DNA from: JBCCJA01 sp039045975
GTDB lineage: Bacteria; Planctomycetota; Planctomycetia; Planctomycetales; Planctomycetaceae
Length of the DNA: 64,000 bases
Assembly (NCBI GenBank): GCA_039045975.1
Contig: JBCCJA010000015.1
Coordinates: 4,400 to 68,399, forward strand
Reading direction: 5' to 3'
Below the pieces are notes generated by a model. It did not search any database. It had not been told where the DNA came from and saw only the letters and a program-made list of their open reading frames with translations. The position numbers and the translations under genes were made by a program. This document shows positions 29,451 to 38,804 of this stretch, piece by piece. Every line of letters starts with the position of its first letter. The first letter of the stretch is position 1.

Positions 29451-30017
29451 ATGTCACGTTTCGCGATGCTGTTCGCCGCTCTCGCCGGGGCGGTCCTCGT
29501 CGGGGCTGTCGCGTCAGGCCCGTCCGCGGTCGCGGGCGACGCCCGTTACGGGCTCGGGCTCTATCCGCCCCGGCCGTCGGCGTACGCGGCCCGCTACCGC
29601 CCCGATCCGTATCGGTTCGACCCGTACCGTCGCAGCCCGTACGGCATCAATCCGTACGACCTGACCGAGCTCTACGCGAGCGGTTATCGCCCCTACCGGC
29701 CGGGGCCTTACGGCTTCGCCGGCTATCGCGCCCGGTCGGGGCGCAACGACGGCTTCAAGCCCGACACCTACTGGCCCGGCTACGCCCCCCGCGACGCCGT
29801 CCTTCGCCGTGCCGTACCCAGCTACAGCGACTCTTTCCGGCCCGATCCCTACCGGCCGCGGTACACCATCACGCGGGTGCCCTACGGGGCGAGTTCCCTC
29901 TATCGGCTGCCGTCGCACCCCGGCTGCGTCGGCGGCTGTTACGTCCCGCCCGGCTGCGCCTGCGACGGCGTCCCGCCGGCCCCGGCGCCGGGCGGGCCCG
30001 CGTACCTGCGGTTCTAA
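29451..30017 (+). CDS. Secreted Tyr/Pro/Arg-rich repeat protein
   Basis: A 188-residue protein with a signal peptide (FAALAGAVLVGAVASGPSAVAGD) and a low-complexity body built around Arg-Pro-Asp-Pro-Tyr units: YRPDPYRFDPYRRSPYGINPYD early, FRPDPYRPRYT later. The C-terminus has five Cys (HPGCVGGCYVPPGCACDG), suggesting disulfides or metal binding. It may be a cell-surface or wall component, but this is a guess from composition. Its stop overlaps the convergent gene's stop by 4 bp. Confidence 0.7.
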   Translation: MSRFAMLFAALAGAVLVGAVASGPSAVAGDARYGLGLYPPRPSAYAARYRPDPYRFDPYRRSPYGINPYDLTELYASGYRPYRPGPYGFAGYRARSGRNDGFKPDTYWPGYAPRDAVLRRAVPSYSDSFRPDPYRPRYTITRVPYGASSLYRLPSHPGCVGGCYVPPGCACDGVPPAPAPGGPAYLRF

Positions 30018-30958
30018 GCCGCGTGGTCGTGCGGAGCCGCGACGTCGTTTCGTCGACTCGCCCCGAGCCGCCTCGCCCAATAGAGCGCCGCGCCGATCGC
30101 GAGACCGCCCGCGGCGAGGATCGCGAGCGGCTCTCCGCCGAAGAACTTAAAATACTGCGTGTAGAAGTGCAGCGTCCCCGCGGCGGCCGACAGCCGGACG
30201 ACCCACACCCGACCGCTCTTAATCCCCCACCACGCGACGAGCACCAACGCGACCGCCCACGCGACGGTGAAGGCCGCGGCCGGGACAACGGGATCGTCCC
30301 ACGGCCCGCCGAGCCGGTCGCCGGCCCACGTGCCGATTAAAAATGCGACGTTCACCACGACGACACAGACCCGCGCGAACGTCAGCGGCGGCTCGCGGTC
30401 GGCGGCGGGCAGGTTTTTAAGCCGCGATAACCCCAGCGTGATCAGACCGAGCAGCGTGTAGAGGCCGATCACCAGCGTCGGCCCGAAGAACCGCTCGACG
30501 TCGAAGTTCTCCATCGCCACGCCGACCGTCACGCCGGTCATCAACGCCGCCTCGGCCGCGAGGATCCGGCTGCGGCCCGCCGCCATCGCCGCATACGCGA
30601 TCCCCGTCACCGCCGCCACGCCCGCGAGCGAGAACTCGGTCAGCGCCAAGATCCCGCCGCCGAGCACCAACGTGCCGACGACGATCAGCACCGTCGCGAG
30701 CAGCCCCCAGGCCTCCGCCCCGAACCGACGCGAGAACAGCCCTGCCGCCGACAGCACCGCCCCGACCCCGACGACGACCTCTGGCCGCGGAAACAATGCC
30801 AACAACCCCGCGACGGTCGCCGAGACCCCGAACCCGACCAACCCGTTGACCGCCGCGTTCCCCCCCTCGCGGACCGACAGCGTCCGCAGGCGGTCGTACA
30901 ACGCCTCATCGATCTCGCCGTCGGCGAGGAGCTGGTCGAGGTCGAGGAGGACTTTCAT
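30014..30958 (-). CDS. Polytopic membrane protein (DUF2157-like)
   Basis: A 314-residue protein with a soluble N-terminal 35 residues (VLLDLDQLLADGEIDEALYDRLRTLS) and about ten hydrophobic segments, ending in a basic tail with two His. The N-terminal pattern of a short helical segment before many membrane spans resembles DUF2157 proteins, but the match is loose. Its function is unknown. Upstream lies the 83-bp hairpin element that separates it from metG. Confidence 0.7.
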   Translation of the reverse strand: MKVLLDLDQLLADGEIDEALYDRLRTLSVREGGNAAVNGLVGFGVSATVAGLLALFPRPEVVVGVGAVLSAAGLFSRRFGAEAWGLLATVLIVVGTLVLGGGILALTEFSLAGVAAVTGIAYAAMAAGRSRILAAEAALMTGVTVGVAMENFDVERFFGPTLVIGLYTLLGLITLGLSRLKNLPAADREPPLTFARVCVVVVNVAFLIGTWAGDRLGGPWDDPVVPAAAFTVAWAVALVLVAWWGIKSGRVWVVRLSAAAGTLHFYTQYFKFFGGEPLAILAAGGLAIGAALYWARRLGASRRNDVAAPHDHAA

Positions 30959-31026
30959 CGACGGGCCCCGAGGTGCGTCGTCGCCGCCAGGACGATGGTC
31001 GAGCGCGACCGGTTCAACAACACCGA

Positions 31027-31109
31027 AATAAAAGCCCGAGCGGTTACGCGAAGGGTTTCTGAGGTCGCGACGCCCTTCCTCCCTTCGCGTAACCGCTCGG
31101 GCTTTTATT
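31027..31109. repeat. Long perfect hairpin element (29-bp arms)
   Basis: Arms of 29 bp (31027-31055, starting AATAAAAGCCCGAGC, and its exact complement at 31081-31109) surround a 25-nt loop. Each arm is the same sequence as the single copy at 8805-8832. It lies 26 bp beyond the metG stop in the direction of metG transcription, with A/T-rich ends outside a GC-rich stem, so it could act as a terminator in both directions. It may also be a small mobile palindrome. Confidence 0.85.
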
Positions 31110-31135
31110 GGTTCAGCTCCGCGGAGCGCGGGAGG

Positions 31136-33229
<2,094 letters not shown>

Positions 33230-33340
33230 CTGTGAGCAACGTCCTCGGGCTCGGCGGGAGTGTAACGAGGCCCGGACACTGTTCCGAGGAGTCGCCCGAT
33301 GCGACCTTGCGTTCGACCATCTGCTTACGGATACATAACG

Positions 33341-33360
33341 CACCGCACATGCGTGCGGTG
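33341..33360. promoter_or_regulatory. Palindrome upstream of a zinc-ribbon protein gene
   Basis: CACCGCAC (33341-33348) and its complement GTGCGGTG (33353-33360) flank four bases. It lies in the 160-bp region between the divergent metG and the gene at 33392, 31 bp before the latter's start. It could be an operator or a leader hairpin. Confidence 0.4.
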
Positions 33361-33391
33361 TGACCGCGTGCAGCCTTAAGGCCAGGAATTC

Positions 33392-34981
33392 ATGGCGATA
33401 TCGGCAACATGTCAGCGGTGCGGTAAGACCTACAAGGTCCGCGAGGAACTCGCCGGGCGGCGTGTCAAATGCAAAGCCTGCGACGCCTCGCTGACCATCC
33501 CCGCTTTCGACGATCTCGATTTCGACGACACTGATGAAACCGAGACCGCCGCAGTTCGGCCCGGCGTCGTGCGGGCGAAATCGAAAGCGGCGAAGTCAAA
33601 GACGCGGCCCGCCGCGTCGGGCGGGGGCTGGAACGGCCGGTTAGTCGGAATCGCCGTAACCCTCGTGGTCACGGCGGTGCTGGGCTTTTTCGGGCTCGGA
33701 AGATTCGGTCGACTGGCCGATCGCGTCGAAGACCGCGAACAGGCCGCCGCGGCCGCCCAGGACGCCGCAGAAACCCGCCGGGTGGCCGAAGCCGAAGCTT
33801 TCATCGCGAAAGAACGCGCCGAGCGCGGTCTGCCGCCGATTCCGCTCGGCTTTAGAAATCGACCGGGTCGCATACCCGTCGACGGCCCGCCCGCTTCCAC
33901 GATGCCGCTAACGACCGCCGCAAAATTGACGGCTGCGAAAAAAGCGTCCGACGGCTATCCGCATGTTATCAGGCATGACACGTTCCTCGTTATCGAGGAT
34001 ATCGGTGATTTCACGCAGGGCTCGGTCGATGCCTTAGTAGAAAATAATCTCCGACTGCCGTGGCTGGCCTACAGCGATCGGGAGGGGTGCCGGATCTTCC
34101 ATATCAGCGGCGGTGGCCCGACCGTCGCTGCCGCGAAACTGGGAGTGCCCGGCGCGAACACGATCGCCGACCCGCCCGCCGTCGTTGTTCCCGAGTTAGC
34201 AGATCTCGCGTTCTTTGATCGGGAGAAACTCGTCGCCGTCGTCAATGGCGAGGCCGTGCGGCCGGCCGCAGATGTGGCTCTGCCGGTCGAGGTTCGTCTC
34301 GCAGACGCGTCCGGTGTGACCAAGACTTTCTTGGAAGAGGCCGTTAAGAAGTCTTTCCCGGGGTCACGGACCTATTCGTACGTCGGCAAGACGGACATGA
34401 ATTTTAAAGTCTGGGCTTACCCGGGCGGGGTGTGGCAATTTAACGAGGACCACCTCTCGGGCGAAGGCGAAGTCGACGGCTTGCGGAACACGATCGACTT
34501 GCCCGACCCGACGGCCGTATCGTTTATCGATCTAGGTTTGCTCCGCGAACGAGAAAAAGCGTTTGAAAAAATGAACGAGATCGGTCCTCCGGGGGCCTTC
34601 GATAAATACGACTTCGAAAGGCGGGAAAGACTGATCCGCGATCTTTGCGCGTCGGGTTTCACCTTCGATGATGTCGTGTGCCTGTTCATCCCCGCCGATA
34701 CCGGGGCCGACCTGAATTCCTCGGGTCAAGTACGCTCGACAGACGCGTCTTTCTTAAGCGGTCACTTGAAGTCGGGCTCCGGAATCGAGGCGGTGCACGA
34801 CTACGAAGTCGATGACGGGTATTGCGTGCTCGTCGCCCCGCTCACGCTGGAGCGTGCCGAGTCGGTGATTAATCGCTACGAACACAGCTACCAAGACTTC
34901 GTCACGTCTTGGACAGTCGCGTCGAGGGATGACAACGAACGCACGCTCACGTTAGAGCCGGCCGGATACGGGGCCGACTGA
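33392..34981 (+). CDS. Zinc-ribbon, single-pass membrane protein of unknown function
   Basis: A 529-residue protein. It starts with a zinc-ribbon ([26 protein letters not shown]), a form common at planctomycete N-termini, then a charged linker with Asp and Lys/Ala/Ser runs. One membrane helix ([20 protein letters not shown], about residues 84-103), a coiled-coil-like Glu/Ala region ([32 protein letters not shown]), and a 370-residue extracytoplasmic part follow. I recognise no catalytic motif in that part. Base use is less GC-biased than in the neighbours, suggesting weak selection on codons or later acquisition. Confidence 0.75.
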   Translation: MAISATCQRCGKTYKVREELAGRRVKCKACDASLTIPAFDDLDFDDTDETETAAVRPGVVRAKSKAAKSKTRPAASGGGWNGRLVGIAVTLVVTAVLGFFGLGRFGRLADRVEDREQAAAAAQDAAETRRVAEAEAFIAKERAERGLPPIPLGFRNRPGRIPVDGPPASTMPLTTAAKLTAAKKASDGYPHVIRHDTFLVIEDIGDFTQGSVDALVENNLRLPWLAYSDREGCRIFHISGGGPTVAAAKLGVPGANTIADPPAVVVPELADLAFFDREKLVAVVNGEAVRPAADVALPVEVRLADASGVTKTFLEEAVKKSFPGSRTYSYVGKTDMNFKVWAYPGGVWQFNEDHLSGEGEVDGLRNTIDLPDPTAVSFIDLGLLREREKAFEKMNEIGPPGAFDKYDFERRERLIRDLCASGFTFDDVVCLFIPADTGADLNSSGQVRSTDASFLSGHLKSGSGIEAVHDYEVDDGYCVLVAPLTLERAESVINRYEHSYQDFVTSWTVASRDDNERTLTLEPAGYGAD

Positions 34982-35004
34982 CTATTGAAGGTCCGCAGCG
35001 AAAT

Positions 35005-35202
35005 TCATGCCAGCCGGCGGTGCTTGAACTCGTTGAATTCCGAGAAAGGTTTCGTCGCCAGGCGGCCGCCGCGGACGCGGACGCGGGGTTTGAACGGGTT
35101 GCTGCGGTAACCGGTCGCGCGGAAACGCCACGGGTCGGACCGGGCGGCGAGGTTGCGGGACTTCGACGGACGGAGTCGGGACAGCCAGTCGGTCGGCGGC
35201 AT
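35005..35202 (-). CDS. Small basic protein, hypothetical
   Basis: A 65-residue Arg/Lys-rich frame. The second half has a regular, protein-like pattern (SNPFKPRVRVRGGRLATKPFSEFNEFKHRRLA) rather than the Arg/Pro noise of shadow frames, and no other frame here is better. No good ribosome site precedes ATG 35202. The composition would suit RNA or ribosome binding, but that is only a guess. Confidence 0.45.
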   Translation of the reverse strand: MPPTDWLSRLRPSKSRNLAARSDPWRFRATGYRSNPFKPRVRVRGGRLATKPFSEFNEFKHRRLA

Positions 35203-35366
35203 GCGGGCGCTCGGAGGGGTCGGCAGCGATCGGCGAATCGTACCTGCTCGCCCCGTCGCCGCGAGGCCAGTTTCGCAGGCCTATCGTGTGCGTCCGCTGT
35301 TGACCGGTTCGGCCCGGCCGGCCTACGGTCCGGCCCGCGCCTGTCCTCCGTAAATCATGGTGAGAA

Positions 35367-36230
35367 TTGTCGTTCCGGCGACGCAGCGTCGGCCCGCTCG
35401 TCGCCCTCGCGGCGGCCTGGGTCGGCTGTTTTTGCGTCCCGGCGGGCGAGTTCCCGCGGCCGCCCGCCGAAGTTTTTCGGGGCGAGCCGCTCGTCGTGCG
35501 GGCGCAGTCGCTGAACGTGAACGTCCCGGGGCTCGGTCAGGCGGCCGAGGCGGTCCGGCTCGCCGATGACGCGGTCGACACCGTCGCCCGCCCGGCGGTC
35601 GACCTCGTCGGCGGGGTCGCGGACGGCATCGGCGATTCGGCGACCGGCACGTTCGACGCCCTCCGCCACGGCCGGCTGCCGTCGCTGCGGACGGTGACCG
35701 GGTCACGCGGCCGGCTGCGGTTCGACTACTTCAACGCCTTCGACGGCGGGGCCGACGACCTGTCGCGGTACGGGTTCCACGCGTTGACCCGCGTCGGCTC
35801 GGGCCCGGGGCTCGACATCGGCGTCGAGCATTGGGAGCCGGGATCGGGCGCCTCGCCCGGGCTCGACGACCCGTTCCAGACCGGCGACGCGAACGTGCTG
35901 CTCAACTTCCGGGGCAACCCGCGGCTGAAGATTCGCACCGGGGCGGGCATCGCGTGGACGAACCGCGACCCCGACGGCCTCGGCCCCGAGTCGGACGACT
36001 TCCGCGTCGGCTACAACCTGACGAGCGGGTTCGACATGTACCTGCTCGGCCGGGCGATGGTCAGCACCGACGTCGACTGGGGCGAGATCGACGGCGACCG
36101 GCTCGAGCGGTACCGCTTTGAACTCGGCTGGACGTGGAAAGTGACGGAACTGTTCGCCGGCTACGAGGAATACCGCCTCGGCGAACTCGGCGAGCAGGGT
36201 TTCGTCGGCGGGATCCGGGTTTGGTATTAA
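35367..36230 (+). CDS. Outer-membrane barrel-like protein
   Basis: A 287-residue protein with a signal (LVALAAAWVGCFCVPAG), a short helical region with Asp/Ala (VRLADDAVDTVARPAVDLVGGVADGIGDS), and alternating amphipathic strands to the end: GRLRFDYFNAF, GLDIGVEHWE, LKIRTGAGIAW, FRVGYNLTSG, ERYRFELGWTW. It ends GGIRVWY with an aromatic last residue, the signal used for beta-barrel insertion. The only in-frame start is TTG 35367, with a poor ribosome site. The last 15 codons recur at 36500-36544 as a remnant of a second copy. Confidence 0.7.
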   Translation: MSFRRRSVGPLVALAAAWVGCFCVPAGEFPRPPAEVFRGEPLVVRAQSLNVNVPGLGQAAEAVRLADDAVDTVARPAVDLVGGVADGIGDSATGTFDALRHGRLPSLRTVTGSRGRLRFDYFNAFDGGADDLSRYGFHALTRVGSGPGLDIGVEHWEPGSGASPGLDDPFQTGDANVLLNFRGNPRLKIRTGAGIAWTNRDPDGLGPESDDFRVGYNLTSGFDMYLLGRAMVSTDVDWGEIDGDRLERYRFELGWTWKVTELFAGYEEYRLGELGEQGFVGGIRVWY

Positions 36231-36410
36231 GCGCGACCACGTTGTGTGTCGCGGCTTATTGACGTCTTTGGTCCGGCGAACATCTGTCGTTCCGCCGCCG
36301 GAACCTTGAGAAGCTGTTTCAATACCCGCCCGCGACGCGAGCTGTGGGTGTATAGTACAGAGAACTACAGCCACGACTCGCGCCACGGGCTAGGCAGTGT
36401 CGGGAAAGCC

Positions 36411-36495
36411 GTAGGGCAGGCCCCCGCCTGCCGAATTTATGGTGAGCGTAGACATCACCTACGCTCGAAATGCGGCAGGCGGGGGCCTGCCCTAC
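36411..36495. repeat. Palindromic element with 23-bp arms
   Basis: The arms are 36411-36433 (beginning GTAGGGCAGGC) and the exact complement at 36473-36495. The interior has a second stem, GAGCGTAG (36444-36451) with CTACGCTC (36459-36466). The element ends four bases before the remnant tail at 36500. It resembles a REP or MITE-like unit and has no coding capacity. Confidence 0.85.
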
Positions 36496-36499
36496 AGAT

Positions 36500-36544
36500 C
36501 TCGGCGAGCAGGGATTCGTGGGCGGGATCCGGGTCTGGTATTAA
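36500..36544 (+). pseudogene. 3' remnant of a second barrel-protein gene
   Basis: These 45 bases match the last 15 codons including the stop of the gene ending at 36230, with three substitutions. All three are synonymous, so both encode LGEQGFVGGIRVWY and a TAA stop. The rest of the copy is missing: immediately upstream is the palindromic element. It is best read as a tandem duplicate that lost its 5' portion. Confidence 0.8.
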
Positions 36545-36637
36545 TCGTCTCACGTAGACGGGAGCCGTTTAACTCGGCAATTCTTAATTGAAAATTCCCG
36601 ATCGACATGCTGTGAGCCCGGGACGTCGCCAAGTTGA

Positions 36638-36741
36638 TACAGCATTTCTACCGGACTCGTAGCACGGTCGCCGGCTCGTGGACCTGCGATTCGCAAGGTT
36701 TGCGACCCCATCCGCGGCCACGAGTCAGCATGAAGTGCTGT
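36638..36741 (-). repeat. 104-bp dispersed repeat, copy 2
   Basis: This is the reverse-orientation partner of 785-888, colinear over 104 bp with about 11 differences. The outer sequences share no similarity. As at copy 1, it lies upstream of a start codon (86 bp before 36827), but in the opposite orientation, so a promoter role common to both is unlikely. Confidence 0.85.
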
Positions 36742-36826
36742 AGCGGCGGCTCTCGAATGTCCTTGAGAGTCTGGGCCCAGGGAGGCACGATTTCGTAGTC
36801 CACAATCTCCCCGCCCGAGCCCCGTC

Positions 36827-38716
36827 ATGTCCGAACCCGTCTCACGCGTCCCGCAGGAGCCGCACACCGGGCCTTTGCCGCCGGCCGGGGCCCGACCCGA
36901 AATCCCGGAGCTTTCCGCCGGAGACCTCCGCGGGCGGGCGTGGCCGGCCGTGCTGTTCGTCGCCCTGCAGGCGTTCGCGATCGCGGTGCCGAAGCGGGTC
37001 GATCTGTTCCCCGGGGAGGTCGTCTTCTTCGGGGCCGTCTTTTCCGGGCCGGTCTGCCTGTTGCTGCTCGCGGTCTGGTGGACCGGGTTCAGCAAGACGA
37101 CGTGGCTGCAGAAGCTGCCGGTGGTCGTCGCGTTGTTCGGCGGGATGGGGCTGTTTTACCTCTACGCCGACCCGTCGACGAAGGGGATGATGGTGCCGCA
37201 GTCGACGGTGCTGCCCGGCGTGCTGACGGCCGGGGTGTTGGCGTTCTGGATCACGTCGGCCCGGTCGAACTGGCCGCGGGTGGCGACGTCGACGGTCGCG
37301 CTCGCGGGGGCGTGGCTGGTGTGGGGGCTGCTCGCGATCGACGGGTTCGACGGGACGTTCACGAAGATGGCGGCCCGCTGGCGTTGGAGCCCGTCGCCGG
37401 CCGAGGTCTACGCCGCCGGCCTGGCCGACGGGTTCGACGCGGCCGAGACCGGCGCGGTGATCTCCGGCGACGACTGGCCCCGCTTCCGCGGCCCGAACGT
37501 CGACTCGTCGGTGCCGGGCGTGACGCTCGCGGCCGACTGGGACGCGACGCCGCCGACGCTCGTCTGGCGCCGGCCGGTCGGGCCTGGCTGGTCGTCGTTC
37601 GCGTACGTCGGCGGGCGGCTGTACACGCAGGAGCAGCGGGGCGAGTTCGAGGCGGTCGCCTGCTGGGACGCCGCGACCGGGGCCGAGCAGTGGGTCCACG
37701 AGGACGAAACGCTGTTCACCGAAACGATCGCCGGCGCCGGCCCGCGGGCGACGCCGACGGTCGACGGCGGGAAGGTCTTCGCGGTCGGCGCGAACGGGGC
37801 GGTGAACTGTCTCGACGCCGCGACCGGCGACGTCGCGTGGAGCCGTGACCTGCAAGAAGACACCGGCGTCGAGCCGCCGACATGGGGCTTCTCGGCGTCG
37901 CCGTGCGTCGTGGGGGACGTCGTCGTTGTGCTCGTCGGCGGGCCCGAGCCGCCGTCCGACGCGACGAAGGAAGAGGCCAACGCCCCTTACGACAAAGCGG
38001 TCATCGCGTACGATCGCGGCACGGGCGAGGTCGCGTGGACGGCCGCGGCCGGGAAGAAGACTTATTCGAGTGCGGAGGCGGTCACGCTCGCCGGGGTCGA
38101 GCAGGTCCTCGTCGCGACCGGGGCGGGGCTCGTGTCGCTCGACGCGGCGACGGGCGAAGAGCTCTGGCGTCACGACGCGCCGAGCGGCCCGTACGGCAGC
38201 CGCATCATTCAGCCGGCGGTCCTGTCCGAATCCGACCTGCTCGTCCCGCCGGTCGACGAGCCGATGGCCCGGCTCACCGTCACTAAGGCCGACGACGGCG
38301 GCTTCGAGACGTCGGTCGTGTGGGAGTCGAACAAGCTCAAGCCGAACTACAACGACTTCGTCGTGCACGACGGCCACGCGTACGGCTTCGACAAGCGGAT
38401 CTTCACGTCGATCGACCTCGCGACCGGCGACCGTAATTGGAAGGGCGGCCGGTATGGGCAGGGCCAGGTCGTGCTGCTGCCCGACGGCGATCAGCTGCTC
38501 GTCGTCACGGAGAAGACCGGCGAGCTCGTCCTGCTCGCCGCGACACCGGAGGGGCACGAGGAACTGACCCGCTGCCGCGTTCTCGAAGGCGACGGCACGA
38601 CGTGGAACCACCCGACGGTCGTCGGCCGTCACGTCTTCGTGCGGAACGGCGAAGAGGCGGTCTGCTACGAGTTGCCGCTGGCGGAAACGGCGGTGGCGCT
38701 GCGGACCGGCCCGTAG
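36827..38716 (+). CDS. Membrane-anchored PQQ-like beta-propeller protein, copy 1
   Basis: A 629-residue protein with four or five membrane helices in the first 180 residues (WPAVLFVALQAFAIAVP, FFGAVFSGPVCLLLLAVWW, LPVVVALFGGMGLFYLY, VATSTVALAGAWLVWGLL), then a soluble PQQ-type propeller. The propeller blades show GRLYTQEQRG, AVACWDAATGAEQWVH, VFAVGANGAVNCLDAATGDVAWSRDL, VIAYDRGTGEVAW and LVSLDAATGEELWRHDA. Such propellers often bind partners rather than PQQ, as in BamB; I see no catalytic residues. It is followed after 88 bp by a full-length paralogue. Confidence 0.85.
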   Translation: MSEPVSRVPQEPHTGPLPPAGARPEIPELSAGDLRGRAWPAVLFVALQAFAIAVPKRVDLFPGEVVFFGAVFSGPVCLLLLAVWWTGFSKTTWLQKLPVVVALFGGMGLFYLYADPSTKGMMVPQSTVLPGVLTAGVLAFWITSARSNWPRVATSTVALAGAWLVWGLLAIDGFDGTFTKMAARWRWSPSPAEVYAAGLADGFDAAETGAVISGDDWPRFRGPNVDSSVPGVTLAADWDATPPTLVWRRPVGPGWSSFAYVGGRLYTQEQRGEFEAVACWDAATGAEQWVHEDETLFTETIAGAGPRATPTVDGGKVFAVGANGAVNCLDAATGDVAWSRDLQEDTGVEPPTWGFSASPCVVGDVVVVLVGGPEPPSDATKEEANAPYDKAVIAYDRGTGEVAWTAAAGKKTYSSAEAVTLAGVEQVLVATGAGLVSLDAATGEELWRHDAPSGPYGSRIIQPAVLSESDLLVPPVDEPMARLTVTKADDGGFETSVVWESNKLKPNYNDFVVHDGHAYGFDKRIFTSIDLATGDRNWKGGRYGQGQVVLLPDGDQLLVVTEKTGELVLLAATPEGHEELTRCRVLEGDGTTWNHPTVVGRHVFVRNGEEAVCYELPLAETAVALRTGP

Positions 38717-38804
38717 CGGTCGGCTGTTCGCGGTCCGCGTTGAGACATTCCGCCGCTCGCGGAACGATGCTTCGGTCGTCTTCCCCGAGCGGTCTGATCC
38801 CGTC

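Larger units (their letters stand above)
36231..36826. other. Repeat-rich gap holding a paralogue remnant
   Basis: This 596-bp region contains, in order, 180 bp with no recognisable feature, a palindromic element (36411-36495), a 45-bp tail of a second barrel gene (36500-36544), and an inverted copy of a 104-bp dispersed repeat (36638-36741). A few TTAA-rich bases lie at 36580-36595. There is no intact gene. Confidence 0.75.
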
